NCBI RefSeq assembly: GCF_013409065.1
Contig: NZ_JACBZP010000001.1
Coordinates: forward strand, 186,001 to 250,000
Length of the DNA: 64,000 bases
Source: Spelaeicoccus albus
GTDB lineage: Bacteria; Actinomycetota; Actinomycetes; Actinomycetales; Brevibacteriaceae
Direction of reading: 5' to 3'
The translations under genes were made by a program, and so were the position numbers. Below, in pieces: positions 43,834-52,022 of this stretch (positions are counted from its first letter, which is position 1; each line of letters starts with the position of its first letter). The notes under the pieces were generated by a model. It was given only the letters and a program-made list of their open reading frames with translations, was not told where the DNA came from and searched no databases.

Positions 43834-44631
43834 ATGAGTGACCAATTACCGCACCACACGCGCCGACACGGAATCGGCCCCGTGCTGGTGTTCCTGCACT
43901 ACTGGGGCGGGTCCGCGCGCACGTGGGCACCCGTGATTTCGAAACTGCCCGAACGCGACGTCCTTACTCTTGACTTCCGTGGGTGGGGGCGTTCGCGGAC
44001 TCTGCCCGGGCCGTACGGACTACACCAGCTCGCGTCGGACACCCGCGCAATACTCGGCGCCTCCGGCGTCTCGGACTATGTCCTCGTCGGACACTCGATG
44101 GGAGGTAAGGTCGCCCAACTTGTCGCCGGAGCCGAGCCGGACGGGCTCCGCGGCATCATCCTGATCGCCCCGGCGCCGGCGGTGCCTGCGGCGTCCGTCG
44201 ATGCGGAGCACCAGACGAGCCTCGCCCACGCGTACGACTCCGCCGAATCGGTTGCTCGCGCCCGCAATGACGTCCTCACGGCGACCGAGTTGTCCGTCGC
44301 AGACAAGGTGCAGGTCGTCGAGGACTCGCTCGCGAGCACTCCCGACGCACTCGTCGAGTGGCCTCTGCGGGGTATCGCGGAAGACATCTCGGCCGACACT
44401 CGTCGTATCAAGGTGCCGGCCCTCGTCGTCGCCGGCGGGAACGACGTCGTCGAGCCGGCCGAGGTGCTGCGCGCAAATCTCCTTCCACACCTGATTCGGC
44501 CCGACTTCACCGTGGTCCCCGATGCAGGCCACCTTCTTCCGTTGGAGGCGCCCGACGCCGTTGCCGCGCTCATCTCCGGTTTCGCTCCGGACTCGTCACT
44601 GCTCACGGCGACGTCAGCGACGGCTCAATAG
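43834..44631 (+). CDS. Alpha/beta hydrolase
   Basis: 265 residues from ATG 43834 after AGGAGGA. Oxyanion region VFLHYWGGSARTWAPV, nucleophile elbow LVGHSMGGKVAQL (Ser near 88), Asp in VVAGGNDVVEPAEV (near 208) and His in PDAGHLLPLEAP (near 235). Substrate unknown; haloperoxidase/esterase-like. Likely regulated by the divergent AraC protein. Confidence 0.9.
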   Translation: MSDQLPHHTRRHGIGPVLVFLHYWGGSARTWAPVISKLPERDVLTLDFRGWGRSRTLPGPYGLHQLASDTRAILGASGVSDYVLVGHSMGGKVAQLVAGAEPDGLRGIILIAPAPAVPAASVDAEHQTSLAHAYDSAESVARARNDVLTATELSVADKVQVVEDSLASTPDALVEWPLRGIAEDISADTRRIKVPALVVAGGNDVVEPAEVLRANLLPHLIRPDFTVVPDAGHLLPLEAPDAVAALISGFAPDSSLLTATSATAQ

Positions 44632-44645
44632 CCGCCGGCTGGGCA

Positions 44646-45584
44646 CTATTTGACGGTGGACCGATCCTTCTTGTTCACGCGCACCACCATGACCGGGCAT
44701 TTGGCGTGGTGCAGCACCGCCTGGCTCGTGGACCCGAGCAACAAACCGGCAAATCCGCCGCGTCCACGCGATCCGACGACCAGCTGATCGGCCGTGTGGG
44801 ACGCTCGAATGAGCATCTCGGCCGGCGACCCTTCGAAAAGTTCCCACTCGACGTCGAGCGAGGGGTACTTCTCGTTCAGCGCATCGACGCATGCACCGAG
44901 ACTGGCCTTGGCTTCTTCTTGATAGCGCTCCATGTCGATGCCCGCCGGCAACCATTCCGGGCCGACCACCATCAGGCTCATGACGCCCACGATGCTCAAC
45001 GGCTTGTTCTTCCGGACTGCGGATTCCGCTGCGGCCCACAGCGCCGGGTTCGTCTTCCCCAAGGCATCGATCCCCGTGACGATTCGACCGGTGAAGTCCA
45101 TGTCCTCGTCGTCGCCCTCGGCGGTTTCCGCCGCCGGCTGCCGGCCCTCGGCCCAACAGATCGGCACGATCACGGTGGGACATTCCGAGTGCGCCGGCAG
45201 GGCCGACGACACGGTGCCGAGGAACCGGCCGGCAAATCCGCCCTTCCCGCGCGAGCCCACGACTGCCAGACCGCTTTGCTTGGATTCCTCGACCAGCACA
45301 CCGGCCGCGTCTCCGACCTCGACGAGCCCCTCGGCCTCGAGACCTTCCGAGCGCGCTTTCGCCAAGGCGTCGTCGACGACGGCTCGGACGCCGTCCCGGA
45401 TCGATTCGTCGTCCATCGGCACGTAGGACACGTCTATGCCGGTCGTTGCCACGTTCGGCACCGAATAAGCACCGACCAGGCGCATCGGCCAGCCCAATGA
45501 TTTCGCTTCCCGAATGGCCCATTCCAAGGCGCACTGCCCGGTATCCGAACCATCGATGCCTACAAGCACCACGTTCTCTGTCAT
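44646..45584 (-). CDS. Universal stress protein with two Usp domains
   Basis: 312 residues from ATG 45584 (CTGGAGG upstream). Domain 1 opens VVLVGIDGSDTGQCALEWAI and ends VVGSRGKGGFAGRFLGTVS; domain 2 opens IVTGIDALGKTNPALWAAAE and ends VVGSRGRGGFAGLLLGSTSQ. The G-2x-G-9x-G(S/T) ATP-binding pattern is present in both. Cytoplasmic stress or dormancy protein. A long acidic insert EGRQPAAETAEGDDEDMDF joins the domains. Confidence 0.92.
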   Translation of the reverse strand: MTENVVLVGIDGSDTGQCALEWAIREAKSLGWPMRLVGAYSVPNVATTGIDVSYVPMDDESIRDGVRAVVDDALAKARSEGLEAEGLVEVGDAAGVLVEESKQSGLAVVGSRGKGGFAGRFLGTVSSALPAHSECPTVIVPICWAEGRQPAAETAEGDDEDMDFTGRIVTGIDALGKTNPALWAAAESAVRKNKPLSIVGVMSLMVVGPEWLPAGIDMERYQEEAKASLGACVDALNEKYPSLDVEWELFEGSPAEMLIRASHTADQLVVGSRGRGGFAGLLLGSTSQAVLHHAKCPVMVVRVNKKDRSTVK

Positions 45585-45681
45585 TGTGCCGGCCTCCAGA
45601 CGTAAGTCGGTTTGTTGCACCGAGCCTAATACGCGGCCGCCGCGATCGGCTAGATGCTAGGCCGGGCGCGCCGACCCGCGC

Positions 45682-46182
45682 TCACGCCGCACGGGCGTAC
45701 GCCAGGTATTCCTCCCACTGCGGACGCCCGCGCTCGATGCCCCGGACGAACCAGCTGCCCGCCGAGGGTGCCGTCGGAGTGAACGGCAACGTCCATCCCA
45801 TTTCGCCCGGAGTTTTGGCGCCCTTGAGGTTATTGCATTTGAGGCAGCAGGCGACGAGATTTTCCCAGCTGTCCGCGCCGCCGCGTGAGCGCGGCACCAC
45901 GTGGTCGATCGTTGCGGCCGAGCGCGAACAATACGCGCACCGGTGTGCGTCGCGGCGCAGCACACTGCGACGTGAGAGCGGCATCACGCGCGATCGGGGC
46001 ATCTTGACGTAGCGGCGCAGCAAGATCACTGCCGGCCTGGCCAGCGTCGCGGACGGCGAGTGAACGGGCACTTCGTCGTCGGCCAGCACCGTGGCCTTTC
46101 CGGCGAGCACCAGCACTATCGCGCGTCGGAACGACACGACGGACAACGGTTCATACCCCGCGTTGAGGACCAACGTTCGCAT
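45682..46182 (-). CDS. HNH endonuclease
   Basis: 166 residues from ATG 46182 (GGAGG upstream). Opens RTLVLNAGYEPLSVVSFRRA. The HNH module is CAYCSRSAATIDHVVPRSRG then ENLVACCLKCNNLKG, with two CxxC zinc pairs. A short, widely conserved actinobacterial HNH protein of unknown target. The 428-bp gap upstream holds two stem-loops. Confidence 0.9.
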   Translation of the reverse strand: MRTLVLNAGYEPLSVVSFRRAIVLVLAGKATVLADDEVPVHSPSATLARPAVILLRRYVKMPRSRVMPLSRRSVLRRDAHRCAYCSRSAATIDHVVPRSRGGADSWENLVACCLKCNNLKGAKTPGEMGWTLPFTPTAPSAGSWFVRGIERGRPQWEEYLAYARAA

Positions 46183-46268
46183 AGGGAATACCTCCAGTTC
46201 GCAGGCGCACCGACGGATTCGGCAGCCTTGGAGTCGAGCAGGCAAGACCGGCCGGGCCCGAACACACG

Positions 46269-46298
46269 AAAAAAAGCGCCGCCATCGGCGACGCTTTG
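46269..46298 (-). terminator. Rho-independent terminator
   Basis: On the minus strand AAGCG-C-GCC pairs across a short loop with one mismatch (46273-46296) and is followed by seven Ts (46269-46275 as A on plus). It would stop transcription coming from the NlpC/P60 gene before the HNH gene. Confidence 0.8.
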
Positions 46299-46504
46299 GT
46301 CAGCGGCCGGCCCGATGGGCGGCCGTGCATTCCGTGTATCCGGTGTTCCCGCGCACGCCGGGATATCAGGCCGCACCTGGTCTGGTTGGCTGAAATCACG
46401 CGCATGGGTGTCCCTTTGTCGGCAATGTCCGTAACCAGCGTATGCTTTTCCGCCGTCGATTTCAGCCAAATACCGGGGCGACGGAAACTTTTCGGCACGC
46501 GCAA

Positions 46505-46533
46505 GGGCCCCGGCACGCTATGTGCCGGGGCCC
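46505..46533. other. Strong GC stem-loop downstream of the NlpC/P60 gene
   Basis: 12-bp perfect stem GGGCCCCGGCAC (46505-46516) with its complement at 46522-46533 and a 5-base loop. It lies 78 bp after the NlpC stop with no T-run, so it may protect the 3' end rather than terminate alone. No gene is supported between 46299 and 46500. Confidence 0.7.
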
Positions 46534-46610
46534 CGATCCGTCATCCGCTGTGTCGGCCGGTCGTCGGACCCGCCCGGATTCCGGTGCTATCGCTGGCTGA
46601 GCCGAACTGC

Positions 46611-47462
46611 TCAGAAGCGCAGGAAGGTGACGCTGCCCATCCACGAGTACGAACGGTGCGACGTGTCGGAGCTCGGGCTGCCGGCGTCGTACATCATGCC
46701 GTTGCCGGCGTAGATGCCCACGTGGCCCGGGTGCCAGATGATGTCGCCGGGGCGAGCTTCGGAAGCCGACACGACGGTGCCGGCCGAGCGGATCGCGCTG
46801 GACGAGCGCGGAATGCTGATGCCGGCCTGCTGGTACACGTAGCTGACATATCCCGAGCAGTCCCAGCCGCTCGGCGTCGTACCACCGTACACGTACGGCA
46901 CACCGACGTAGCGAGCCGCGATCGACACGATCGAGCCGCCCTTGGCGGAGCTCGGCGCGCTGGACGACGAGGCACTGGACGACGCCGTGCTCGCGGTCGA
47001 AGCAGTCGACGACGAATCCGAGTCCGAGTGGTGAGTGGTGGACGGCGTCGTGTCGTCATCGGCCGTCGTGGTCGTTGTAGTGGTGGTGGTGGTTTCGGGC
47101 TCGGGCTCCGGAGCGGGCTCGGGCGCTGCTTCGGCCGAGAACTTCAAGGTCGTCGCGCTCGCCACCGTCGAGTCGGACTTCGCGGCCTTGGCCTTCGGGA
47201 CGTTCAATGCGGCGTTTTCGGCCACAACCTGCTTTGCAGCGGAATTCGTTGCGTGATGATCCTTGACCGGTGCATTGTCATGCGCTTCGGTAGCCGACGC
47301 CGGCAGACCCATCGTGACGATCAGGCCACCGGTGGCGGCGATCACTGCACCGCGGCGGCCGATCGTGCCGGCGTTGGCACTGACCGCGTCCGAAAGGTGC
47401 GATAACGGCGTTTTAGCTGGAATGTCCGCGCGATGACGGCTCGTCGTGACGGCTTTCGACAC
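46611..47462 (-). CDS. NlpC/P60 cell-wall peptidase, secreted
   Basis: 283 residues. Signal-like region near 35-58 (GAVIAATGGLIVTMGLPASA), then a long low-complexity linker (Pro/Glu, Thr run, Ser/Ala) to about 175. C-terminal NlpC/P60 domain: Cys in GWDCSGYVSYVYQQAG (near 200), His in IIWHPGHVGIYAGNGMM (near 248). Cleaves gamma-D-Glu-diaminopimelate bonds in peptidoglycan. GTG start with GGAGAGG just after a c-di-AMP riboswitch, so expression should respond to c-di-AMP. Confidence 0.92.
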   Translation of the reverse strand: MSKAVTTSRHRADIPAKTPLSHLSDAVSANAGTIGRRGAVIAATGGLIVTMGLPASATEAHDNAPVKDHHATNSAAKQVVAENAALNVPKAKAAKSDSTVASATTLKFSAEAAPEPAPEPEPETTTTTTTTTTADDDTTPSTTHHSDSDSSSTASTASTASSSASSSSAPSSAKGGSIVSIAARYVGVPYVYGGTTPSGWDCSGYVSYVYQQAGISIPRSSSAIRSAGTVVSASEARPGDIIWHPGHVGIYAGNGMMYDAGSPSSDTSHRSYSWMGSVTFLRF

Positions 47463-47470
47463 AGAATTTA

Positions 47471-47603
47471 CCTCTCCACAGCCTGCGAAGTGAGCTGTCG
47501 GGTTCGGACTGGAGTTTGTCCGGCACAGGGGTTTTCACCCCGCACTTCACCCCTAGACCGTTTTGTGAACGGTCAAGATCTTGGGTTCCCCGCCGCTGCC
47601 TGA
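47471..47603 (-). promoter_or_regulatory. c-di-AMP riboswitch (ydaO-yuaA type)
   Basis: Leader of the NlpC/P60 gene. On the minus strand it reads GGCGGGGAACCCA, then TAGGGGTGAAGTGC, GGGGTGAAAACCCC, CCGAACCCGACAGCTCAC and TTCGCAGGCTGTGG, in the order and wording of the ydaO aptamer. The end runs into the Shine-Dalgarno GGAGAGG, suggesting control of translation. The upstream 47604-47792 stretch, before the DtxR-type gene end, should hold the promoter. Confidence 0.88.
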
Positions 47604-47792
47604 ATGTCGTCTTCCCAATCTCCGGCGGCAGCGCTCGGCTATCCGGCTTGGGGCTCCGGATCCTTGAATAATTCGGAGCGGTGTCAATGCTAACGAATAT
47701 GTATCCGAATGTCACGCGGAGGTCACGGATTGATGCAACCGATCAACCCGTCTCAGACATCATCCCAGGTCAGAGCGCATATTCGTCGTTAT

Positions 47793-48482
47793 TTATCGAG
47801 CGATAAAAATGTGCGCAGCGACTTCGAGCGGGAGCTCCAAGGCCTCGTTTGACTGATCCGAGAGCGAACTGACGGTGACGAATGACCCCGAACGTTCGGC
47901 CCGCAGCTCACTCCCGGGGACGACCAGGCAGTCCTTCAACTGCCCCAGCAATTCCGGGTCGACCTGGATCGGCTCGCCGATCCAGCCAACCGTCACGTCC
48001 GTCTGTCCGCCGTCGTCCAGCGTCTCGACGAGACTTTGCACGTTCGGTGTCGGCGCGGCGTCCAGACCCAGGCGCGCCAGACCCGGGATCGGGTTGCCGT
48101 ACGGGCCCGTCGCGAGGTTTGTCAGGATGCGCACCAGCCGCAGCTCGACCTGCTCGCTCATCACGTGTTCCCAGCGGCAGGCTTCTTCATGGACGAGCTC
48201 CCAATCGAGACCTATCACGTCGTTGAGCAGGCGCTCGGCAAGTCGATGCTTTCTCATGACTTCGATGGCATGCTCGCGGCCGGCGTCGGTGAACTCGAGA
48301 TGGCGATCCCCCGACACGATCAGCAAGCCGTCGCGTTCCATCCGCGCAACGGTCTGCGAAACTGTCGGCCCGCTGTGCCCGAGACGCTCGGCGATCCGTG
48401 CCCGAAGCGGGACGACGCCTTCTTCTTCGAGCTCGAGTACCGTTTTGAGGTACATCTCGGTCGTATCGATCAGGTCATTCAC
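47793..48482 (-). CDS. DtxR/IdeR-type metal-dependent repressor
   Basis: 229 residues. Opens NDLIDTTEMYLKTVLELEEE. HTH region LRARIAERLGHSGPTVSQTV. Metal-site residues appear in LLNDVIGLDWELVHEEACRW and EHVMSEQVE. The C-terminus has an SH3-like FeoA domain. AAGGAG 10 bp upstream supports GTG 48482; the frame continues to 48515 without a Shine-Dalgarno. Regulates iron or manganese genes by metal-dependent binding. Confidence 0.9.
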   Translation of the reverse strand: MNDLIDTTEMYLKTVLELEEEGVVPLRARIAERLGHSGPTVSQTVARMERDGLLIVSGDRHLEFTDAGREHAIEVMRKHRLAERLLNDVIGLDWELVHEEACRWEHVMSEQVELRLVRILTNLATGPYGNPIPGLARLGLDAAPTPNVQSLVETLDDGGQTDVTVGWIGEPIQVDPELLGQLKDCLVVPGSELRAERSGSFVTVSSLSDQSNEALELPLEVAAHIFIAR

Positions 48483-48655
48483 GGTGGGCAAGTCTCCTTG
48501 GGTAAAGATCGGCACATTAAAGACTAGTAGGTCTACCCGACATCCATAACCGTTGCGGGCCCCGCTTCATGCCCGAATGGCGCGCAGCGGGCGTCAGCCG
48601 GCAGCGAAAATCAATGGCGTGGTCCAATCTGCCGGGGCTACGCTGTAAGGACACG

Positions 48656-48671
48656 AGAAAGGAGGTGGTCC
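48656..48671 (+). promoter_or_regulatory. Extended Shine-Dalgarno complementary to the 16S rRNA 3' tail
   Basis: AGAAAGGAGGTGGTCC pairs with the whole standard 16S tail GGAUCACCUCCUUUCU as 15 Watson-Crick pairs plus one G-U. The next A also pairs. The GGAGG core is 13 bp from the ATG at 48679, longer than the usual 5-9. TACGCT (48639-48644) could be the -10 of this unit. Confidence 0.75.
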
Positions 48672-48678
48672 ACAAATA

Positions 48679-48717
48679 ATGCATTCTTTGAGGACTCGTG
48701 AGGTGGTTGCCGGTTAG
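48679..48717 (+). CDS. 12-residue mini-ORF
   Basis: Encodes MHSLRTREVVAG. Preceded by the extended Shine-Dalgarno and followed at once by a GGCAGC-TT-GCTGCC hairpin (48717-48730) and a terminator. This makes a free-standing unit of about 160 nt rather than a leader for pdxH, which lies on the other strand. It may be a peptide gene, or the RNA may act by binding ribosomes. Function unknown. Confidence 0.55.
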   Translation: MHSLRTREVVAG

Positions 48718-48752
48718 GCAGCTTGCTGCCGGACAATCTACGGCAGCCACCG

Positions 48753-48810
48753 CGGCCCGTGGGGGTCGAGCCCAGTCCAGCTCGACGACATCAACCCCAC
48801 GGGCCGTTTC
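48753..48810 (+). terminator. Rho-independent terminator of the mini-ORF unit
   Basis: 12-bp perfect outer stem CGGCCCGTGGGG (48753-48764) with CCCCACGGGCCG (48795-48806) and an inner TCGAG/CTCGA pairing, followed by TTTCTCT. Oriented for plus-strand transcripts; the minus side lacks a T-run. Confidence 0.8.
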
Positions 48811-48831
48811 TCTGCCCGGACGACCCCGTAC

Positions 48832-49527
48832 TTACGGATAGCGGCGCTCGACCCGCCAGTCCGGCGCGGCAGCCAGGTCCGCCGGACGGCCGTCCACGGC
48901 GAGATACACCAACCGGTCGTGAAAGCGATCATGGCGTCCGGCCCAGAATTCGACTTCGAACGGCCGAATCAAATACCCGCCCCAAAATGGCGGGCGCGGC
49001 ACGTCGCCGCCTGCGAATCTGGATTCGACCTCGGCCAGGCGCTCGTCCATCACTTGCCGTGACCCGACGGGTTCGGACTGCGCCGACGCCCAGGCGCTGA
49101 GCTGCGAGCCGCGCGATCTGCTTGCGAAATACGCGTCGGACGTCGCGTCGTCCACCTTTTCGGCAATGCCGCGCACGCGCACCTGTCGGAAGATGGGATG
49201 CCAGGGAAAGAGCAGCGCCACCTGGGGATTCTCGCCGATTGACCTGGCCTTGCGCGACGAGTAATTCGTGTAGACGACGAAGCCATCGCCACCGAAGTCC
49301 TTCAGCAGAACCGCGCGCGCGGCCGGTCCGTCGTCGCCGGCCGTGGCAAGCACGACGGCATTGGGCTCGGGTAGCGTCCGCTCGGCATCGTGGAACCAGG
49401 CGACGAACTGATCGGCGGGTGTTTCGGCCAGCTCGTCTTCGCTGAGCCCCTCGCTGACGTAGTCGATTCGTTCCCCGGCGGCTTCAGGCAGTCGAGACGA
49501 ACTGTGAGGCAACGGATTCTCCATCAT
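48832..49527 (-). CDS. pdxH: Pyridoxamine 5'-phosphate oxidase
   Basis: About 231 residues. FMN and substrate motifs: ARAVLLKDFGGDGFVVYTNY, SRKARSIGENPQVALLF, HPIFRQVRVRG, SQLSAWASAQSEPV and the C-terminal FWAGRHDRFHDRLVY, WRVERRYP. Oxidises PNP/PMP to pyridoxal phosphate. Start among GTG 49536 and ATGs 49527/49524; GGAG favours the ATGs. Only about 24 bp separate it from divergent serC. Confidence 0.93.
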   Translation of the reverse strand: MMENPLPHSSSRLPEAAGERIDYVSEGLSEDELAETPADQFVAWFHDAERTLPEPNAVVLATAGDDGPAARAVLLKDFGGDGFVVYTNYSSRKARSIGENPQVALLFPWHPIFRQVRVRGIAEKVDDATSDAYFASRSRGSQLSAWASAQSEPVGSRQVMDERLAEVESRFAGGDVPRPPFWGGYLIRPFEVEFWAGRHDRFHDRLVYLAVDGRPADLAAAPDWRVERRYP

Positions 49528-49551
49528 GTACTCCACGGTAGAGTGTCGAGC

Positions 49552-50676
49552 GTGACGACTGACTCATTCACGCTCACCATTCCCGACGATTTGCTCCCGG
49601 CCGACGGCCGGTTCGGCGCCGGGCCGTCGAAGATCCGCCCGGCGCAGGTCGACGCACTCGCCGCGGCCGGTACGAGCCTGCTCGGCACCTCGCATCGACA
49701 GTCGCCCGTGAAGAACCTGGTCGGGCGCGTTCGCACCGGCGTGACCGAGCTTTTCAATCTGCCTTCCGGGTATCACGTCGTGCTCGGGAACGGCGGGTCG
49801 ACGGCGTTTTGGGACGCCGCAGCGTTCGGTCTCGTGCGGAACAAGGCGCAGCACCTGGCGTTTGGCGAGTTCGGCTCGAAATTCGCTTCCGTGACCGACA
49901 CGGCGCCGTTCCTCGACCCGTCGTCCATGATTTCGGCAGAGCCCGGCGACGGCGCGCAGCCGACGGCCGAGGCCGGCGTCGACGTATACGCGTGGCCGCA
50001 CAATGAGACGTCGACGGGCGTCGCGGTTCCGGTAAGCAGGGTCGGCGGAGCCGACGATCTGGTGGTCGTCGACGCGACGTCGGCAGCCGGCGGATTGGCA
50101 GTCGACGTGACCGAAACCGACGTCTATTACTTTGCGCCGCAAAAGAATATGGGGTCGGACGGCGGCCTGTGGATCGCCGCCATGAGCGACAAGGCGCTTG
50201 CCCGGGCCGACGAGATCGCAGGGTCGGGCCGCTGGATCCCCGAGTCGCTCAGCCTCACTACGGCAATCGCGAATTCGGCAAAGAATCAGACGTACAACAC
50301 GCCGTCCGTTTCCACCTTGCTGATGCTTGCCGAGCAACTCGACTGGATCAACGGCAACGGGGGTCTCGACTGGGCGGCGGCCCGCACCAAAGAATCGGCG
50401 AAGATTCTTTACAAGTGGGCAAAGCGATCCGACGTGGCAGAGCCGTTCGTGGCCGATAAGAATTACCGGTCGAACGTCGTCGTCACAATCGATTTCGATG
50501 CGTCGGTCGATGCGGCGGCCATTGCCTCGGTTCTCCGTGCCAATGGCGTCGTGGACGTTGAACCGTATCGCAAGCTCGGCCGCAATCAGCTGCGGATCGC
50601 CACTTTCGTCAGCGTGGACCCCGCCGACGTCGAAGCACTCACGCATTGCCTGGATTTCGTGCTCGACGCCATCTAG
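49552..50676 (+). CDS. serC: Phosphoserine aminotransferase
   Basis: 374 residues, the long actinobacterial type. FGAGPSKIRPAQVDAL near 20, GTSHRQSPVKNLVG near 46, then VVVDATSAAGGLAVD and the PLP lysine in YYFAPQKNMGSDGGLWIA (near 198). Converts 3-phosphohydroxypyruvate to phosphoserine using PLP, which the divergent pdxH supplies. GTG start with TAGAGT 8 bp upstream suggests a leaderless mRNA. Confidence 0.95.
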   Translation: MTTDSFTLTIPDDLLPADGRFGAGPSKIRPAQVDALAAAGTSLLGTSHRQSPVKNLVGRVRTGVTELFNLPSGYHVVLGNGGSTAFWDAAAFGLVRNKAQHLAFGEFGSKFASVTDTAPFLDPSSMISAEPGDGAQPTAEAGVDVYAWPHNETSTGVAVPVSRVGGADDLVVVDATSAAGGLAVDVTETDVYYFAPQKNMGSDGGLWIAAMSDKALARADEIAGSGRWIPESLSLTTAIANSAKNQTYNTPSVSTLLMLAEQLDWINGNGGLDWAAARTKESAKILYKWAKRSDVAEPFVADKNYRSNVVVTIDFDASVDAAAIASVLRANGVVDVEPYRKLGRNQLRIATFVSVDPADVEALTHCLDFVLDAI

Positions 50677-50690
50677 TCGGAACCACCGCG

Positions 50691-52022
50691 TCACGTTCGC
50701 CGCGAGGTCGTCTCCTGAATGGCCAGTTGATCGGTCGCGGCCTGCCGTTCCTGCGAGTCCGGGTCGGGGGTCCGCTGCAATGCCAGCCGCGGCCGGACGC
50801 CGGTGCGGTAGCGGATGTGGATGTGTTGGTGTTTGAACACGAAGACGACGCCCACGACCGCGGCAACGATGCCGGCGGCAGCACCCACGCCAAGCGCCCA
50901 GCGCGGGCCGAAGGCATTGGCCACCCAGCCGACGATTGGCGCGCCGATCGGCGTCCCGCCCATGAATATCGCCATATAGAGCGCCATGACACGCCCGCGC
51001 ATGGCGGGCTCGGTGGTCATTTGCACCGTGGCGTTGGCGCTCGTGGTCAAGGTGATCGCGCTCATGCCGATCAAGACCAGGGACGCCGCAAAAGTCCAGT
51101 AATTCGGCATGAACGCCGCTATCGCGCATGCCACCCCGAACCCCGCGGCCGCGCCGAAGACGAGCCGGAGCCGCGGCCGCTCGCGCCTGGCCGCCCAGAG
51201 CGCGCCGATGACGGAGCCGATCGCCATCACGGACGACAGCAGCCCGTAGGCACCCGCGCCCTTGTGGAATTCGGTGCTGGCCATTGTGGAGGTGAAGATC
51301 GGGAAGTTGAGTCCGAACGTGCCGACCAGAAAAATGACTACCAGGATGATGAGGATGTCCGGCCGCTTGGCCACGTAACGGAATCCCTCGAGCACCTCGC
51401 CGTGACCGCGCTGCGCGCGCTTCATTTGATGCAGCTCGGACATTCGCAGGAATCGAAGCGAGGTCAGCACCGCCAGGAAGCTGACCGCGTTGATGATGAA
51501 CACCCACCCGGCGCCGATGACGGCCATCAGGCCGCCGGCGACGGCCGGCCCCATCATGCGGGCGGCGTTGAACGAAGCCGAGTTCAGGGCGACGGCGTTT
51601 GTGAGGTTCTCGCGTTCGACGAGTTCGGAGACGAACGTTTGCCGGGCCGGGCTGTCCACTGCGGAGACAAAGCCGAGCAGCAGGGCGAAGATGTAGACGT
51701 GCCAAAGCTGTGCGTGACCGGAGAGTATGAGAGCACCGAGCCCGAGGCCGAGCACCCCCATCGATCCCTGGGTGGTCATCAACAGCTTGCGGAGGTTGAA
51801 TCGGTCGGCAATGAATCCGGTCCACGGCACCATGAGCAGCGGGGGCCCGAGCTGAAGCGCCATCGTGACGCCGACGGCGGCGGCGTCGTTGTCCGTGAGC
51901 ACCGTGAGGACTATCCAATCCTGCGCGGTGCGTTGCATCCACGTGCCGATATTGGACACAATGGCGCCCGAGAACCAGAGCCGGTAGTTGAAGAAGGCAA
52001 GCGAACGGAACATGCTGTTCAC
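50691..52022 (-). CDS. MFS transporter (DHA3/EntS-like)
   Basis: 443 residues, 12 predicted helices. The first loop and helix-2 region reads WFSGAIVSNIGTWMQRTAQDW, the loop after helix 2 FIADRFNLRKLLM, and helix 4-6 includes DSPARQTFVSELVERENL. Typical of multidrug or siderophore exporters. Its GTG start overlaps the MarR stop (GTGA), so MarR controls it. Confidence 0.9.
   Translation of the reverse strand: MNSMFRSLAFFNYRLWFSGAIVSNIGTWMQRTAQDWIVLTVLTDNDAAAVGVTMALQLGPPLLMVPWTGFIADRFNLRKLLMTTQGSMGVLGLGLGALILSGHAQLWHVYIFALLLGFVSAVDSPARQTFVSELVERENLTNAVALNSASFNAARMMGPAVAGGLMAVIGAGWVFIINAVSFLAVLTSLRFLRMSELHQMKRAQRGHGEVLEGFRYVAKRPDILIILVVIFLVGTFGLNFPIFTSTMASTEFHKGAGAYGLLSSVMAIGSVIGALWAARRERPRLRLVFGAAAGFGVACAIAAFMPNYWTFAASLVLIGMSAITLTTSANATVQMTTEPAMRGRVMALYMAIFMGGTPIGAPIVGWVANAFGPRWALGVGAAAGIVAAVVGVVFVFKHQHIHIRYRTGVRPRLALQRTPDPDSQERQAATDQLAIQETTSRRT

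Noticed and set aside
46151-46516. Minus-strand frame in the gap between NlpC/P60 and HNH genes, with a stretch starting MRVISANQTRCG
   Set aside because: It runs through the rho-independent terminator and into the HNH gene start, and has no clear ribosome site.
49564-51942. A 792-codon open frame on the minus strand opposite serC and across the MFS gene
   Set aside because: It is antisense to serC and out of frame with the MFS gene; both of those have clear family motifs. The product is Arg/Gly/His-rich, typical of a codon-bias shadow in GC-rich DNA.
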